A stretch of DNA of 64,000 nt, from assembly GCA_037903475.1 (NCBI GenBank), contig JBAJFG010000454.1, positions 1,240,001 to 1,304,000 of the forward strand, in the 5' to 3' direction. Both the position numbers and the translations under genes were made by a program. The notes under the pieces are model-generated. The model was not told where the DNA came from, ran no database searches, and saw only the letters and a program-made list of their open reading frames with translations. Shown piece after piece: positions 13,783-25,346 of the stretch (within the stretch, counting starts at the first letter, position 1; each line of letters opens with the position of its first letter). The stretch is from Ancylostoma caninum (taxonomy: Eukaryota > Nematoda > Chromadorea > Rhabditida > Ancylostomatidae).

Positions 13783-15479
13783 GGTAGGATTCAGTGTGAA
13801 GACGGGGCCTGAGCCGCAAGGTGTTAGACGATACTCAACGGATATGTAACCTAGATCGACGAAGATCTGGCGTTAGATAAATGTGGCGCATGGGTCCCGA
13901 AAAATCGGATTTTTCCACGGGGTTTGTCATTGGACTCCAAGATGAGCTTCGAGTGGTGAAAGAGAAGGCTTGCATTATGCATGCTACAAGGTCTCAGATG
14001 AGCATTATTAAGCTTTTTTCTTTGTCCCCTCCCCCCCCCCCCCCAGCGATGATTCCCGGGCATCCCGATGAAGTGTGCACAAGTGCAAGTGTTAACTTCT
14101 GTATGTATGTATGGAAAAGCAGTGGAACGTTGACCGTGAGACCAGCCATATAAAGGTTAGGATTAAAAGAAAGAAAATCTCTGTCAAGATTCCTTGATTT
14201 TTTTTTTGGTTGCGACCCTAAATTCTGCGAGACCAACTGCAGTTTCTGAAACTGCAAGAACTCGGTAAGCGAGCAGATGCGTAAGCAAACAGCTCCTTCA
14301 TGAACTATCACGTTTTTCTTAACCATTTGTTCTTGTTTTAATGTTTTTCAATCATTTTTTTTCTTTCTGTTCAACTTATTACGCTTCATTGAGCTTCTAT
14401 ATACTAACCACCCTTTCACTATGGACGGAATTTTTTTAGAGCTTATGAGTAGCTGCGCATTTCAAATAAACTATAGAATGAATAGGTAAATAAATAAGTG
14501 GATAAAAGTTAAAAGGACGGACTAGGGACATCTAATCTATATACCAACCAGCGCTTTTTCTCTTCTACTCTTCTGGACTCAATTTGATGAGCATGAAGAA
14601 ATGGACGACTTAATTGCTGGATAAGGGATTGAATCATGGACCGCTTAAGCGTCATCGCATCTCTTGCCACAGTGCTAGCTGCACCTAAATAAACGATTAG
14701 ATTGAGAAATGCTGCGCTCATACTATTCCTGGAGCTCAGCTGGAATTAGCTCAAATGGAAAATGCTGTGGCAGGAAACATAAAAGCCTTGTTCCGCCTAA
14801 ATTTTCTTAGAAGGAGTGGTCTCAGATCATCACAATTTTCCATTCCATGGGGTGTCCGGACAGTGACTTCTGTATTTTTACAAGCTCAGTTGTAAAGCAG
14901 TACAACATCGCTGAAATACGCTTACCGCGTTAGGTAAAATAACAGTTCGTATGATGGAATCATCTGAAGGCAGTAATTTTCTGACGATTTGTAGCGCCTA
15001 CGTGGTTGTTTTGCGAACCTACTATTTGTTGTTGTTTAGTGCCAGCTTGCAGATGGTCAGCACCCGTAGGAAGGCTGATGTTTGCATAGCTAGCAAACAG
15101 CTTCAACTGCAAAGTTTTATGTTTACAGTTCATCTCTGAACATTCAGCCCATTTTAAACTTGCAATTCCCATATTTTCAATCACCTTTTTGGCACATGAA
15201 TTAATGAATGAGTAGGCACTTCGTTTCAATATGGATCACAGCTACTGATATTATGTATACTCATATATCCCTCTGTCTGTCGTGTCGTGCGGCCGCCCCG
15301 CTGTGCGCTCCCTCCACGTCCAGATTTCCACCTGTTGTAGCCAACTTCTGTTCATCTGAATTGGCCTCTCATCCAAGTAGTAACTGCGACAAACCTTGTG
15401 GTGGATTAGATTCTATTCTGGCAGGAACAAGCCGTGGTGAATTCGTAATCGTTTCTTCGCGGACACGCTCTATCCTCCG
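13783..15479. other. Gene-poor stretch upstream of the LINE
   Basis: It contains a poly-C run (about 14029-14043) and no supported gene. The part from about 15270 onward, which on the plus strand is unusually GC-rich, may be the 5' part of the adjacent LINE. Confidence 0.4.
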
Positions 15480-16309
15480 TCACTGAACCACTCATCCTTG
15501 ACTTTTTGATCTTTGTGGACAATCCAAGATAGTGATGGCCTCTTCTTGCGCGTCTGAATTCCAGAGGAAAATAGAAGCATGGCCGCCGAGGAGACCGGGA
15601 ATACTGCTGAAAGTAGACCGAACGATGTGGAGAAGGTGCTACAGCAGCTGCGCAACGACAAGAAGCCGGTATTCTTGAAAACGCTCATTAATCACATGCT
15701 CCATTTTCAAGATAGTCTCTCCTCAGAACTATAGTAGAAGAAAACCAGAAATTGCGTGAGCAAGTTAGTAGTTTGCGCGACTAGAATAGTACTCTCAAGC
15801 GTGCACTTGCTGAAGCTGAGCGTAAACTTTCTTCTTCTGCTAGAGCACATGGAATGAGTTCTCTGAACCCAGCCAACAGTTGCGAAGGGAGAGAGCAGCT
15901 TAGGTATGTCGTTATTCTTGGCATCAGTGAGTCTACTGCTCTCAAACCTACTGATAGGCAAAGGATGATTTTCATGTTGTTACCAACCTCGTTGATAACT
16001 TAGATCTTGAATGTATCCCTCAAACAGTTTACCGTCTTGGCAGGCCAGATTCTGGTAGGAGTCGTCTAATTAAGTTGCATTTCCCTCTAGTTTCTATCAG
16101 AAGCTCACCATAAAAAGGGCTTTCCGGCTGCCTTCTACTCCTTATGAGGGAACTATTATACTCCCCTCCCTAACCAAGGAGGAGAGGGATCGCAACCAGG
16201 AAGCTAGGCGCACTAACCGTAGTTTTGTTGCTTCCACTGCTCAGTCTACCCCCGTTCGCAGAGTGTCGATAAACTAGTACGCGATCCTCGGAAACCTGTC
16301 TCCGGCCTT

Positions 16310-17464
16310 AACTGTTTAACCTGTAATATGCGTTCTCTTCAAAAAAAAAATATCGCTTCGCTAAAATTCGTCATCAAGAAACTACCTTACGACATTGTCA
16401 TTACCACTGAGATCTTGCTCAACGGAACATCTGATCTCGAACCAACTCTGGGAGATTTATGCGATGACTTCAGCTTTGCTAGGTGCGATACAGTACACTA
16501 GAGAGGTGCTGGCATACTTATGCTCATCAGCCGCTCCATTTCCTCTGAAACTGTGTGATTCAAGTCTATCCCAGATGCATATGAAATCCTATATTGTGAC
16601 TTGACGCTACTCAAGTTCACCGTTCGTGTTACTGGTATTTACAGAGCTCCTTCCTGTAACTTGAATTACATCATCCAATCCACCAAAGTACTAAACGACC
16701 TGTCATCTCGCAAAGAGCTACATGTCATCAGTGCAGATCTTAACTTACCCGATATAAACTGGTTCAACAAGACCCCGACTGCCATACCCGACTATCCTCG
16801 CCTCAAATCACTTCACTGTGAGGTGCCTTTCATGTAACCTGAAGCAGTTTGTTCGTGCTCCGACACGAGGAACCCATGTCTTAGATCTGGTTCTCTGTAA
16901 TCATACATATTCTATTAAGGATCTTACACTGTACTCCCCTACTGGAAGCAGCGACCACTGCTCCATATCATACAGAGTTTTGACCGCGGTAGATCTACCT
17001 GCTTATCGTTTACGTAGGACCAACTCTGCAGTTGATTATGACAGTATCTGCCACTTTTCGTATTCTCTGGATTGGAGTGGACTGCTGGAACAATTTCCTT
17101 GCTCGAACGATAAGTATGAGCTTTTTTTATCAGTGTTACACCATTACATTCAGAGCTTCGCCCCTCTTGAAAAACAATCAATGAGGTATGGTAATCTCCC
17201 ACCTAAGTTAGCAAGACTTTTCAAAGTAGGAGAAAAGCTTTGCTTGAGTCTCAATGTGATCCAAGCAACGAAAAAGTTACTTACTTTAAAAATGTTAGAG
17301 ACAAATTCGATCGTGTTCTTAGGAATTATAACTGCTACATAGAACGGAGCCACTACAAGCTGCTTCAAGCTACTTCAAGTCCCAAAAAAATCATCATTTC
17401 AAGGCTTCTTAATTCTAGGCTTGAGCGAACTGTGCGAATTCCTACTCTTAAGAATGATGATGGT
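16310..17464 (+). pseudogene. LINE endonuclease domain remnant
   Basis: Plus-strand translation in shifting frames shows the ordered motifs of the endonuclease/exonuclease/phosphatase fold used by LINEs: CNMRSL near 16322, an E-containing TTEILL near 16400, GIYRAP near 16635, SADLNLPDINW near 16730-16765, and GSSDHCSI near 16945-16970. These correspond to the N, E, Y, D-x-N and SDH catalytic positions that nick target DNA for target-primed reverse transcription. At least three frame changes or stops separate them, so no functional enzyme is made. Confidence 0.75.
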
Positions 17465-17467
17465 ATA

Positions 17468-18364
17468 CAGGGTGCGCACAAATTATTGGCGCGTGATTTT
17501 TTGAGCCTCAATCAGCGGTGATTGAGCGAATTCATAGGTCGTGTTGTGGGTATATTTTCGGGAGCAATACCTACCGTAAATATCAGCAAGTTTGCCGAGT
17601 GACCTCTTTCCGGGTCTGTAAAGACTTAGAGAAGCTTTCAGCTCCGACCACCCTTGACACGCTAGTGTTATTTCAGGAAAAATTTTCAGGATTCTTCAGG
17701 GACGAAATTCAGCCAGTCTATTGCTATCCATTTAGTACTACAGACCTTGCTCACTAACATATCCGAAGCGGAGCTCATAAGAATGCCAATGAATTAAGTT
17801 ACGTGGACAATCCCTTCAAGCCAAAATTCAAGGAAATCATCCGTGAAACCAATTTTGAAAGAATTTTGTCTTGCAAACTGGGGACGGACGAGCTTGTAAA
17901 AGCCACTTTTTACTAGTAGAATTGGGAGTTTTCCACGGTTCCGAAACGAGTGCTATATTTGCTCTTCTGATGATTAGCAGTCCTGAGTTCGCAAAAAAAA
18001 AAGCTAAAAACGGTCTGTTAGATTCAACGCCTGTTTTCGGCATGATAATCATTTGGTGGTCCAACTAACGGTGAGCGCATTGTAGTTCGTGACCTATCAT
18101 ACATGTATGGTTGGAGTCTCCTAAAGTCTACTTCAGAAAATCTTGGAAGGAAGGGCGTCGTCACCGACCCCGTGTCACCAGCGATTCGACCAGGAGATTT
18201 CTTAAAACCTGTGTAGGCACAGGAAAAGGTCGTTCGAGAAACAAGCCGATGTCTACGGTAGAGATGACTCAAGGAAGGACACCTATAACATGACTTGTGA
18301 TTTCGCTCAATCCTTCCCAATTGGGGCTCAAAAAACCACGCGCCAGTAATTCGCGCGCACCCTG
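17468..18364 (+). mobile_element. 897-bp TA-flanked nonautonomous DNA transposon, copy 1
   Basis: Its inverted ends begin CAGGGTGCGC, continue with a GGCGCGTG block and a TTTTTTGAGCC block, and close with the reverse complement ending GCGCACCCTG at 18364. TA flanks both ends (17466-17467 and 18365-18366), as in Tc1/mariner insertions. It sits inside the LINE at the junction after the endonuclease part, so it arrived after the LINE. The interior carries open frames on both strands but no DDE-type transposase that I can recognise. A second copy in the opposite orientation lies at 39697-40587. Confidence 0.8.
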
Positions 18365-18639
18365 TAGTGGCGTCAATGACCTAGAAAAACCTCGCTTTTT
18401 GTACAGCAGTTCCAAAACTCATCTTCCGAGCAGACATCCAATGGACAGTGGGTACAGGGGCAACATCTTCTACTCTCAGGGACAGCTCAGTATGGTTCTA
18501 CAAAGAAGACATCTATGAACTGTTATGTTCCTTACCTTTGTCGTGCTCTGTTATGGATGTCCCGATGGAGTCCCACCCTACTTCATTCGGAAAGTTGCAA
18601 TTGATCAATATCCACCAGATCCGCTACACATCTTTAACT

Positions 18640-19123
18640 AGCCTATAAATCTTATGTACGACCCATTCTTGAGTACGGCGCCACTGTGTTCAGCCGAAAA
18701 TCAAAGCGTTCCATATTAAGACCTGAAGCTGTTTAGAACAGTTTTACTAGGAAGCTCTGGATACGCCTGCATGGGTACGACTAGGCCAACACTCCTCCTG
18801 CTTCTATTTGCAACAGCATATTTGAGATTCTCTTTCTCTCTCTCGATATTCGACGAAGTAAATGTGATTCTGTGATAGTCTACGAAATCGTCTGCAAAAA
18901 GGTTAGTCTCCCAATCTATAAGTTTTACACGGTAACCCCCTCATGTACGAGAGGTGGTTCATTCAAGATCACATTTCAAACAGCGAAGACCTCTCTACGG
19001 TCTTCCCTCTTTACGCAGAGAGCTCGCTCTATCTTCCTGAAATTCTTGAAAAAATGCACCCTTCTATGCTCTCTAGCACAATTTAGAAGAGTGGTAGACA
19101 GGTTCCTGGAAGAACCTCTTTAG
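18640..19123 (+). pseudogene. LINE reverse transcriptase C-terminal tail remnant
   Basis: Translation gives the tail typical of CR1-like LINEs: KSYVRPILEYGATVFS near 18648-18695, then a basic SKCDSVIVYEIVCKKVSLP region and an FKITFQTAKTSLRSSLF region up to the stop after EEPL at 19123. In intact elements this follows the reverse-transcriptase thumb. The first half contains stop codons, and only the last 80 or so codons (18872-19123) are fully open. Confidence 0.7.
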
Positions 19124-19571
19124 TACTTTATAGTCCTTCAATTGTTTAGTCTAGTTGTCGCGTTTAGCTCTTGTTTTTTTTTGACGCCTATTGGTATCGT
19201 TTCGCGTGGTTTACCCACGTACAAATAAATATTCTGTCTGAAAACGGCGGCGGTTGGGTATTCCTGAGAACTCCTACCTCTTCCGGCTGCTTCTCGTAAC
19301 AAATCACATTTTCCGGAGTTCTTCCCTCTGTGCTATTCCTTCATCCATCTTTGCTAATAAAACAGACTGTGTCCCTTTCGCCAAGATCTGCAAGATTTGT
19401 TGCCTTCTTTTCACTTCCTATCTATGTATTGCCCTCCACCTTGTTGCTGACGTTTTACACGTTGTAGTCCTCACTCATTTCTGAATCAAATTCCTTTGCA
19501 TGACGTGCGCACCTTGAGCGCTTCATAAGCCAACAAACCCCAATACCTTGTCAGATAATACTAAAAAATTT

Positions 19572-19586
19572 TTTGTTCCAGGATAA
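19572..19586 (+). promoter_or_regulatory. Probable trans-splice acceptor of the chemoreceptor gene
   Basis: A pyrimidine-rich TTTTGTTCCAG ends at 19581, leaving only GATAA before the ATG at 19587. A 3' splice site so close to a start codon, with no upstream exon evident, is the usual look of a spliced-leader acceptor in nematodes. Confidence 0.55.
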
Positions 19587-22500
19587 ATGGAATTCTGCCC
19601 TTATGACAACGTGACAGATAGGCCTGAGCAGCTGGAGACGTCGTGCTGCCTCGACTATGCGATCTCCACTGACAAATTCTACAGAGCCGCCCAAGCACTT
19701 CACGTCATTACTGGAATTTTGGGCGTCTTCTTCTCGGTACTCTACATTGCTAAGTACTCAACCAAGCATCTGCTACCTCATAACACTAGAGTGAGATTTC
19801 TTCCTTTTTTCAAGTTTTCAAAGTCTTTTTTATCTTTTTATTCAATACGTGGGGAGTAAACGTTCATGAGCAAAACGCATGGAAACAGGTATATGTGTAA
19901 CAAAAATTTTGATTTTCCTGTCTCGTGAATCGTTGTTTTTCCGGAGCCTATATTCATGCTTCCTTCTTTTTCCTCCAATTTTCCCTGTATTTATCAAATT
20001 TACTATTCTGGCTTTCTTTTACAACTCATATTTGCTTTTGCAGGTGTTCATCTTGATCACTCTGGCGGCTATAGTGGTCCATTCAATTACTCTTACGGCT
20101 ATTCACGTGAGTTTTAAAGTATGTTCTCTGGTAATCATAATTAAGCGCTGAGATCTGTAAACTTCAACGTAGAAGGTTCACCTTGCACGTTTGTCAGAAA
20201 TCAGGACTATTTATTTTTTCATTTATTCATTCATTTGTTACCTCATTATTTATTTATTTATTCATTATTTTATTTATTAATATTGTTATTTTATTTTGTT
20301 TCATTTTTACAATTTATTTGTTTATTCAACCATTTATTTCAACCATTTAACTATTTATTTATTCACTCATTCGCCTTGTTCACTCATGTTTTATTACTAG
20401 ATACAACATGCTCAAACCCGCGGTAATTTTGCCCTCACAGATTCAACTATATTCTTAGAATTAGTGCTACTGTGAAAACGAATGTAGTGATCAATTTTGT
20501 CAAATCCCTCTGAAAACGCGATTTTCTTTGCTGTTCTTAAGGGACGATTGAGAAGAGCAGGCTTGGAAAAAGGTGGGAATGACTGCAAGTTTTATCATAA
20601 GGAGAGGGAGTGACTGTGAAGGAAAATCCTCACTAAATTCGTGTTATAGCTCATTTCATCTGTGCAGGAACGTATCTAATCTATTTCTAGTATCTTGAGA
20701 ATTCTACTGTCTACGACAGTGCGACTTTTGTAGAATTGTTGGGACAGGTGCTGAGCACCAAATCTATCAAAATCTCGGACACAGCAGTTTCTGTGGGTGC
20801 TGCCTTTAACTTGACAAACGTCGTCAAATGAGAATTTCAACGTCATTGACACAGCGTCCAATGAGAAACGTGCAGAAGAAAGAATTATAACTATAACTGA
20901 AAATAAACGCATGGTTCTAGTTCAGCCGAAAGAGTTTGTAGTTTTCGTGACTAACTGTGTTTACGGTGAGTGTTGTAATCTAAGACCGATAATATGACGG
21001 TTTATTGCTGCACATCCTCATTCCTTGTCCTCGGGTTGTAAAGAGGTAAACCGTTACCATGGGAAAACAGATCCTATGAAGTTAAGCACGCAAACAGAAG
21101 TGGCATTGGTAATGCGTTTGTCTCAAAAGATGCATGAGCGAAGAAACTGGAAGGTAAACCGTCGTTGCATCGTTGCACTCAAGTCCGCTCCCGTAATGAC
21201 AATTTGTGAGCTCTAAAACATTTATAAATAATAAATACACTTGTTATTGCTACAACAACCATCAGTTTAGAGAGGCTGTGCCAAACCATTCTATACGAAA
21301 ACTTTGACCCTTATCACGTGAAGCAGTTGTATAAATCAGAAGTAATATCTTGAAAGGACCCTTTCAGATTTTTCACCTCTACCAGTCATTCCATGCCAGC
21401 GGAGATGACCCTTGTAGTGTCCGAAATACTGTGACCTTTTGTGACCCGTTCCGCTACTCCTTTTCGTTCTGCGTGTTCCTCATGGTTCTGAATCAGTACT
21501 TCATGTATGTGGATAGGCTTCTTGATACCTTCTGGATGTCCTACAAGGCTGCTCAAAGATACATTCTCGCGGTTCTACTTTTAGTCGAGGTAAGAACACC
21601 GGCCTACTGCAATTACTGTCCTCTAACTATATAGTTCTACAAGTCACTTCAGGTTCCCCTCACAGTGAGTATCATTGTGTTTATGTACCGACGTACCGAC
21701 CCCTCTGAGACGGTGTTATCGTGCCTGAACGTTCCGTTGTCGAGCATGAGTAAGTTTCGTTTTAATGACGGTGGTGCTTTATGTATATAAGTGTCTGAAC
21801 GGAATATCATCCCTTTAGTGGATGTCAGCATCACAACTGCTGTTCTGCTCCCCATCAATTGTCTTTGCTTGATCATGTCAATTTTACTGTTCCAAACGCA
21901 TCAGAGGAGCATCAAAAAGTGAGTTTCTGCTTGCTTCATGGCGGAGATCTACATCATTTTTGTATTTGATGTATCAGCAGATTGCAGATCTGATTCGTAA
22001 GGTGTCCAATGTTTACGAACGGACTCTGAGCGAGAAATGTGTGGAAGTAAAAATTCAAACAGCAGAAACCTAAGGAAAAATAGGCTCGAAAACTGCCCAA
22101 AAACGAAAGGCGTAAATAAGAAGTGGAAGATTCCAAGAATTTCTCTGTTTCCTTTTTCGTTTTGGACGTTTCCTGATTGATGATACTGCCCCAACACACA
22201 GTCCAAAAACTCTTTTTTCAGCCCCGATTCTTGGGGAGCTTATAAGCAGAGCCGGGTGACTTGGCCAAGATGGGAGGACGAGATCTCCGAATGATGACTC
22301 CTAGGGCGCACTTTTGAGGAGATACTCCTTGTGTGTACTCTTCAATGGAAAATCTCAAGTCGATTCTGAGGTGGAACAGCGCCTTTCAGTCGGCCTGATA
22401 TCAGGAAACAATGACCACTCCAATCTGAACATCAAAGGCAGCACCCACGAAAATTTTCGTCTTAACGGTTTTGTCAGTTTCGTGATTCCTTGGATGTAAA

Positions 22501-24155
22501 GACAACATTGAGACACAAATCACAATAAAAACACAAACTACTCGCATTTACCGGAGCATTCCTTAGGATCAGCTGGGCTTGTAACAGGCCTAATCTTATG
22601 AGTTGTCACGACTGAACCAGTGCCCAGCTGGAGCGCAAAAAAAAACCAGATTCCAGCTATTTATGACCCGTATGCCATTCTCTTGACGCTCCCTTGACGC
22701 AAAATCTCTTCTCTTTTTATTTTCACTTTCGGATGGACAGTTTCTGTTTTCTTCATATTTCCTACAACTCTGTTCGTTTATTCTTTCTCAAAGTGTTTTT
22801 GTGTTGCGGAACCTGAATTTGACTTGGATTTTCAATTTTCTGTTCATTTTGTAGTTCTTGCTTTTTAAATAGCTTCTACGTTTGTTGCAGCGTTCGCTCT
22901 TGTAGTTATTTCTTTTGGTCTACTCCAGAAAACACCCTAAACAAACCAAATGGATGATCTCGCGAGAAAAAACGGTGCAAAAAAACGGCATCATCGATTC
23001 TCTAGCTTTCAATGGACACCTCAGGGGTCGCGCAACTCCCCAGCACCTCTGTTGAAGTAGTGAATAGGAGGCCTGTGAAAGACGGAGAATTCTGAGTCTT
23101 GATAAGTTTCAGGGCTTCAGCAGTGTTCAGCGCACTCAAATACCACAAGCTGGGCCACACTGTCGAGGTTCGAATACTTCCGTGGATGCTGTCTTTAGAG
23201 GCAGTGTCCAAGCAGAAAATTTTCAAGTATTAGATCTCTGTGGTTTCTAGGCCAGCTTGGTTCACTCATACCAGATATGAACCTGGAAGACCACTAAATG
23301 CTCTGAAAAACCATTTTCCGAGCCCTTTCCTGACTGATGCGAACGAGTCGTCCGAAATTCTCTCAGTAGGGGACGCAGAGAAATTTTTTACCGATCGATA
23401 GCGCCAGTTCGCTGCTTCGATTTTAGCTTCAACCAGTCAGTTCAGTTTCTTTTCCGTCAGCAGTACGAATCTCTGCTAAAGTGGTACTTTTTGTCCGGTT
23501 TTAACAAAAAGAGGTAAGTTTTGGTATGAATAGCCATCTTCCGACACAATATGATCGTCGAACACTCCATCAAGTATAGCCCTGCAAACTGTAGATCCAA
23601 GATCGTCTAAAGTGAAGAACTGAAGTTTAGAGCGACTGTATCCGAATGTTTAGAACACATACGCAAACTTGAGACGCATACTTTTCATGACCCACAGCCT
23701 CGACAAACAGTTCTTCCAATTTCAGATCGCGATTCAATGTCACCCGTCATTTCAAAGCTTCTATGAATCGAGATGCGATGTCGTTCTTGCGGTCGACAAG
23801 CGCTACACAAGCAATTATCATAGTTATTTATCAAGTTGTCGTCCTGACTGTAAGAATGACCTCCCACCGTACACCGCGGATTTTGAACAAGACCTTAGCA
23901 ACGTTGGCATACGTGAGTTCCATCAACTCTATCATTACCGGAGAATGTCAGCAAGACTGCTTTTTTTAGTTATTCAACTGGTACTGCGTCTTAGTGCCAG
24001 TTGTTATGATCTACGCGGTTAAACGGCATTTGGCGGAACGTCAGAGAAAGATCGAAACTGTTATGGGCGAACAGGTGGTCGGGATAGAGGGATCCGACTA
24101 CTATTTCAAGTTGCTCAAGAATCAATGGGAGCAAGAGATGGAAGGCAGGACGTAG
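19587..24155 (+). CDS. SRA-superfamily seven-transmembrane chemoreceptor
   Basis: Seven exons join in phase into 352 residues: 19587-19790, 20044-20106, 21368-21589, 21653-21749, 21819-21918, 23726-23912 and 23970-24155. All introns are GT-AG, and the one after exon 5 is 1.8 kb. Hydrophobic helices lie at about residues 38-58, 69-89, 108-130, 140-165, 196-220, 250-270 and 290-310. The third helix ends in FMYVDRLLDTF, analogous to an E/DRY-type site. RRTDPSETVLSCLNVPLSS in the fourth-fifth loop and the NWYCVLVPVVM last helix with a basic EGSDYYFKLLKNQW tail fit the nematode SRA/SRAB group. Such receptors sit in ciliary membranes of sensory neurons and signal through G proteins. No stop or frameshift was seen, so it appears functional. 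Family assignment is from remembered patterns; a related Srab or Srb subclass is the alternative. Confidence 0.88.
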
Positions 24156-24377
24156 TACGGAATCCTTCAAGATCGACAACTGCGAAACATCGATGGCGCA
24201 AGGAAGAAGGGTACAGAAAGGCTGCAAAATCTTACTATGTATCTTTTGAACTGATGGCGGTAACGATCGCATGGATAATGCAGTTGGTATTGTTGTGCTG
24301 TTCCATTCTCTGCATAGCGGAAGACAAAGATCAGAGCAAGAATTGATATATCATGTTATTTGATCTCTTAAAAACAC

Positions 24378-24383
24378 AATAAA
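24378..24383 (+). terminator. Polyadenylation signal of the chemoreceptor gene
   Basis: AATAAA lies 223 nt after the stop codon at 24153-24155 and is the first such hexamer downstream. Confidence 0.6.
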
Positions 24384-24733
24384 AGTTTACCAAACATCTG
24401 TTAGAAGTGCTCCATGCTTGCAAAATGCCTTCCTTCTACGAATAGCTTAGTCAATCTCAGCAGTGCAAATTACAATTCCGGATTACCTCAGGTCAATATA
24501 AACTTGCGCTTTTTTAAGAAGATGCCAGGAATATAAATTTAGCGTATTGATAGCAAACACGCAGGACTAAGTTGTCCGCTGAGGCCTTTCTGTAGAGTTA
24601 GGTTATCAAAACTGTGGAAACTGTATGTATTTTGGGCTGAAATTAAACGTACTCTGATAACGGTGCAACACGACGGCGGTCTGAAGGGCGTAATGCATTG
24701 AGTAGGAACCCTAGCACCATCTTCTCCGAGCCA

Positions 24734-24823
24734 CTGCCATCCTACCCTCAATTGCTGCTCAAGCTTTCGTTCCTTTAGGAGCAATTGCTGAAAAAATGTC
24801 AACAATTGAGGGAAGGGTGGCAG
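24734..24823. repeat. Imperfect hairpin with 21-nt arms
   Basis: The arm CTGCCATCCTACCC... at 24734-24754 pairs with ...GGGAAGGGTGGCAG at 24803-24823 with two non-Watson-Crick positions. Inner bases (GCAATTGCT-type) pair further. It could be a small foldback element. Confidence 0.45.
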
Positions 24824-25300
24824 CAACTGGAAGGAAGTGCTGTTGGGGTTACTACTTGACGACTTGACGCCCTGCGTTTGTGCTGCACAGTTATCAGAGT
24901 ATGAGAATGCTTTACTGTATAAAATGAATGCCATACTCGTGAACTAGCATATCATATAATCCTGTTGTGCAAAGATCCACAACACTCCATGAAAAAATAA
25001 GTCTACAGTAACTACAGTCTACCATTCCCCTGCAGCACTAGGACATCGACGACAACGCATCTCGCGCCGGGCGTTGGTTGTAGTGCCCGCATTAGACACT
25101 GTAAGAGAAGATTAACCAGCAACTCATAAGGACCAAGCGTGGAGTACAGAACTCATCGACAACGATGAACTAGCGTGAAACACGCGAAAAACTCAGAAAA
25201 TGAAGGCGGTACTTCATGTGTGTCCACAGCGCGGACGAGTGTTCCGTGATGGGCCCCGTCACGAAACCCTGCAAATGGTACGAATTTCATAAACAAGCCT

Positions 25301-25346
25301 CCGTTGACAGGGTGTGCGCAACCACATGCGCACACCCTGTCAACGG
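25301..25346. repeat. Perfect 20-bp inverted repeat (hairpin)
   Basis: CCGTTGACAGGGTGTGCGCA (25301-25320) is followed by a 6-nt loop ACCACA and its exact reverse complement (25327-25346). The arms are flanked on both sides by a CACGAAACCCT / GACGAAACCCT motif in direct orientation (about 25260 and 25360). Confidence 0.85.

Larger units (their letters stand above)
15480..19235 (+). mobile_element. Broken CR1-like non-LTR retrotransposon (LINE)
   Basis: Three parts are recognisable in order. First is an ORF1-like segment (15580-16290), including VYRLGRPDSGRSRLIKLHFP near 16025-16090, typical of LINE ORF1 nucleic-acid-binding proteins. Second is an apurinic-type endonuclease (16310-17510). Third is the C-terminal tail of a reverse-transcriptase polyprotein (18640-19123). 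The central reverse-transcriptase domain with its YADD-type site is not found, so it is deleted. Stops and frameshifts occur throughout. The 897-bp element at 17468-18364 interrupts it. The 3' end is placed near the AAATAAATATTCTGTCTG sequence at about 19215-19235. The 5' boundary is a guess. Confidence 0.75.
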
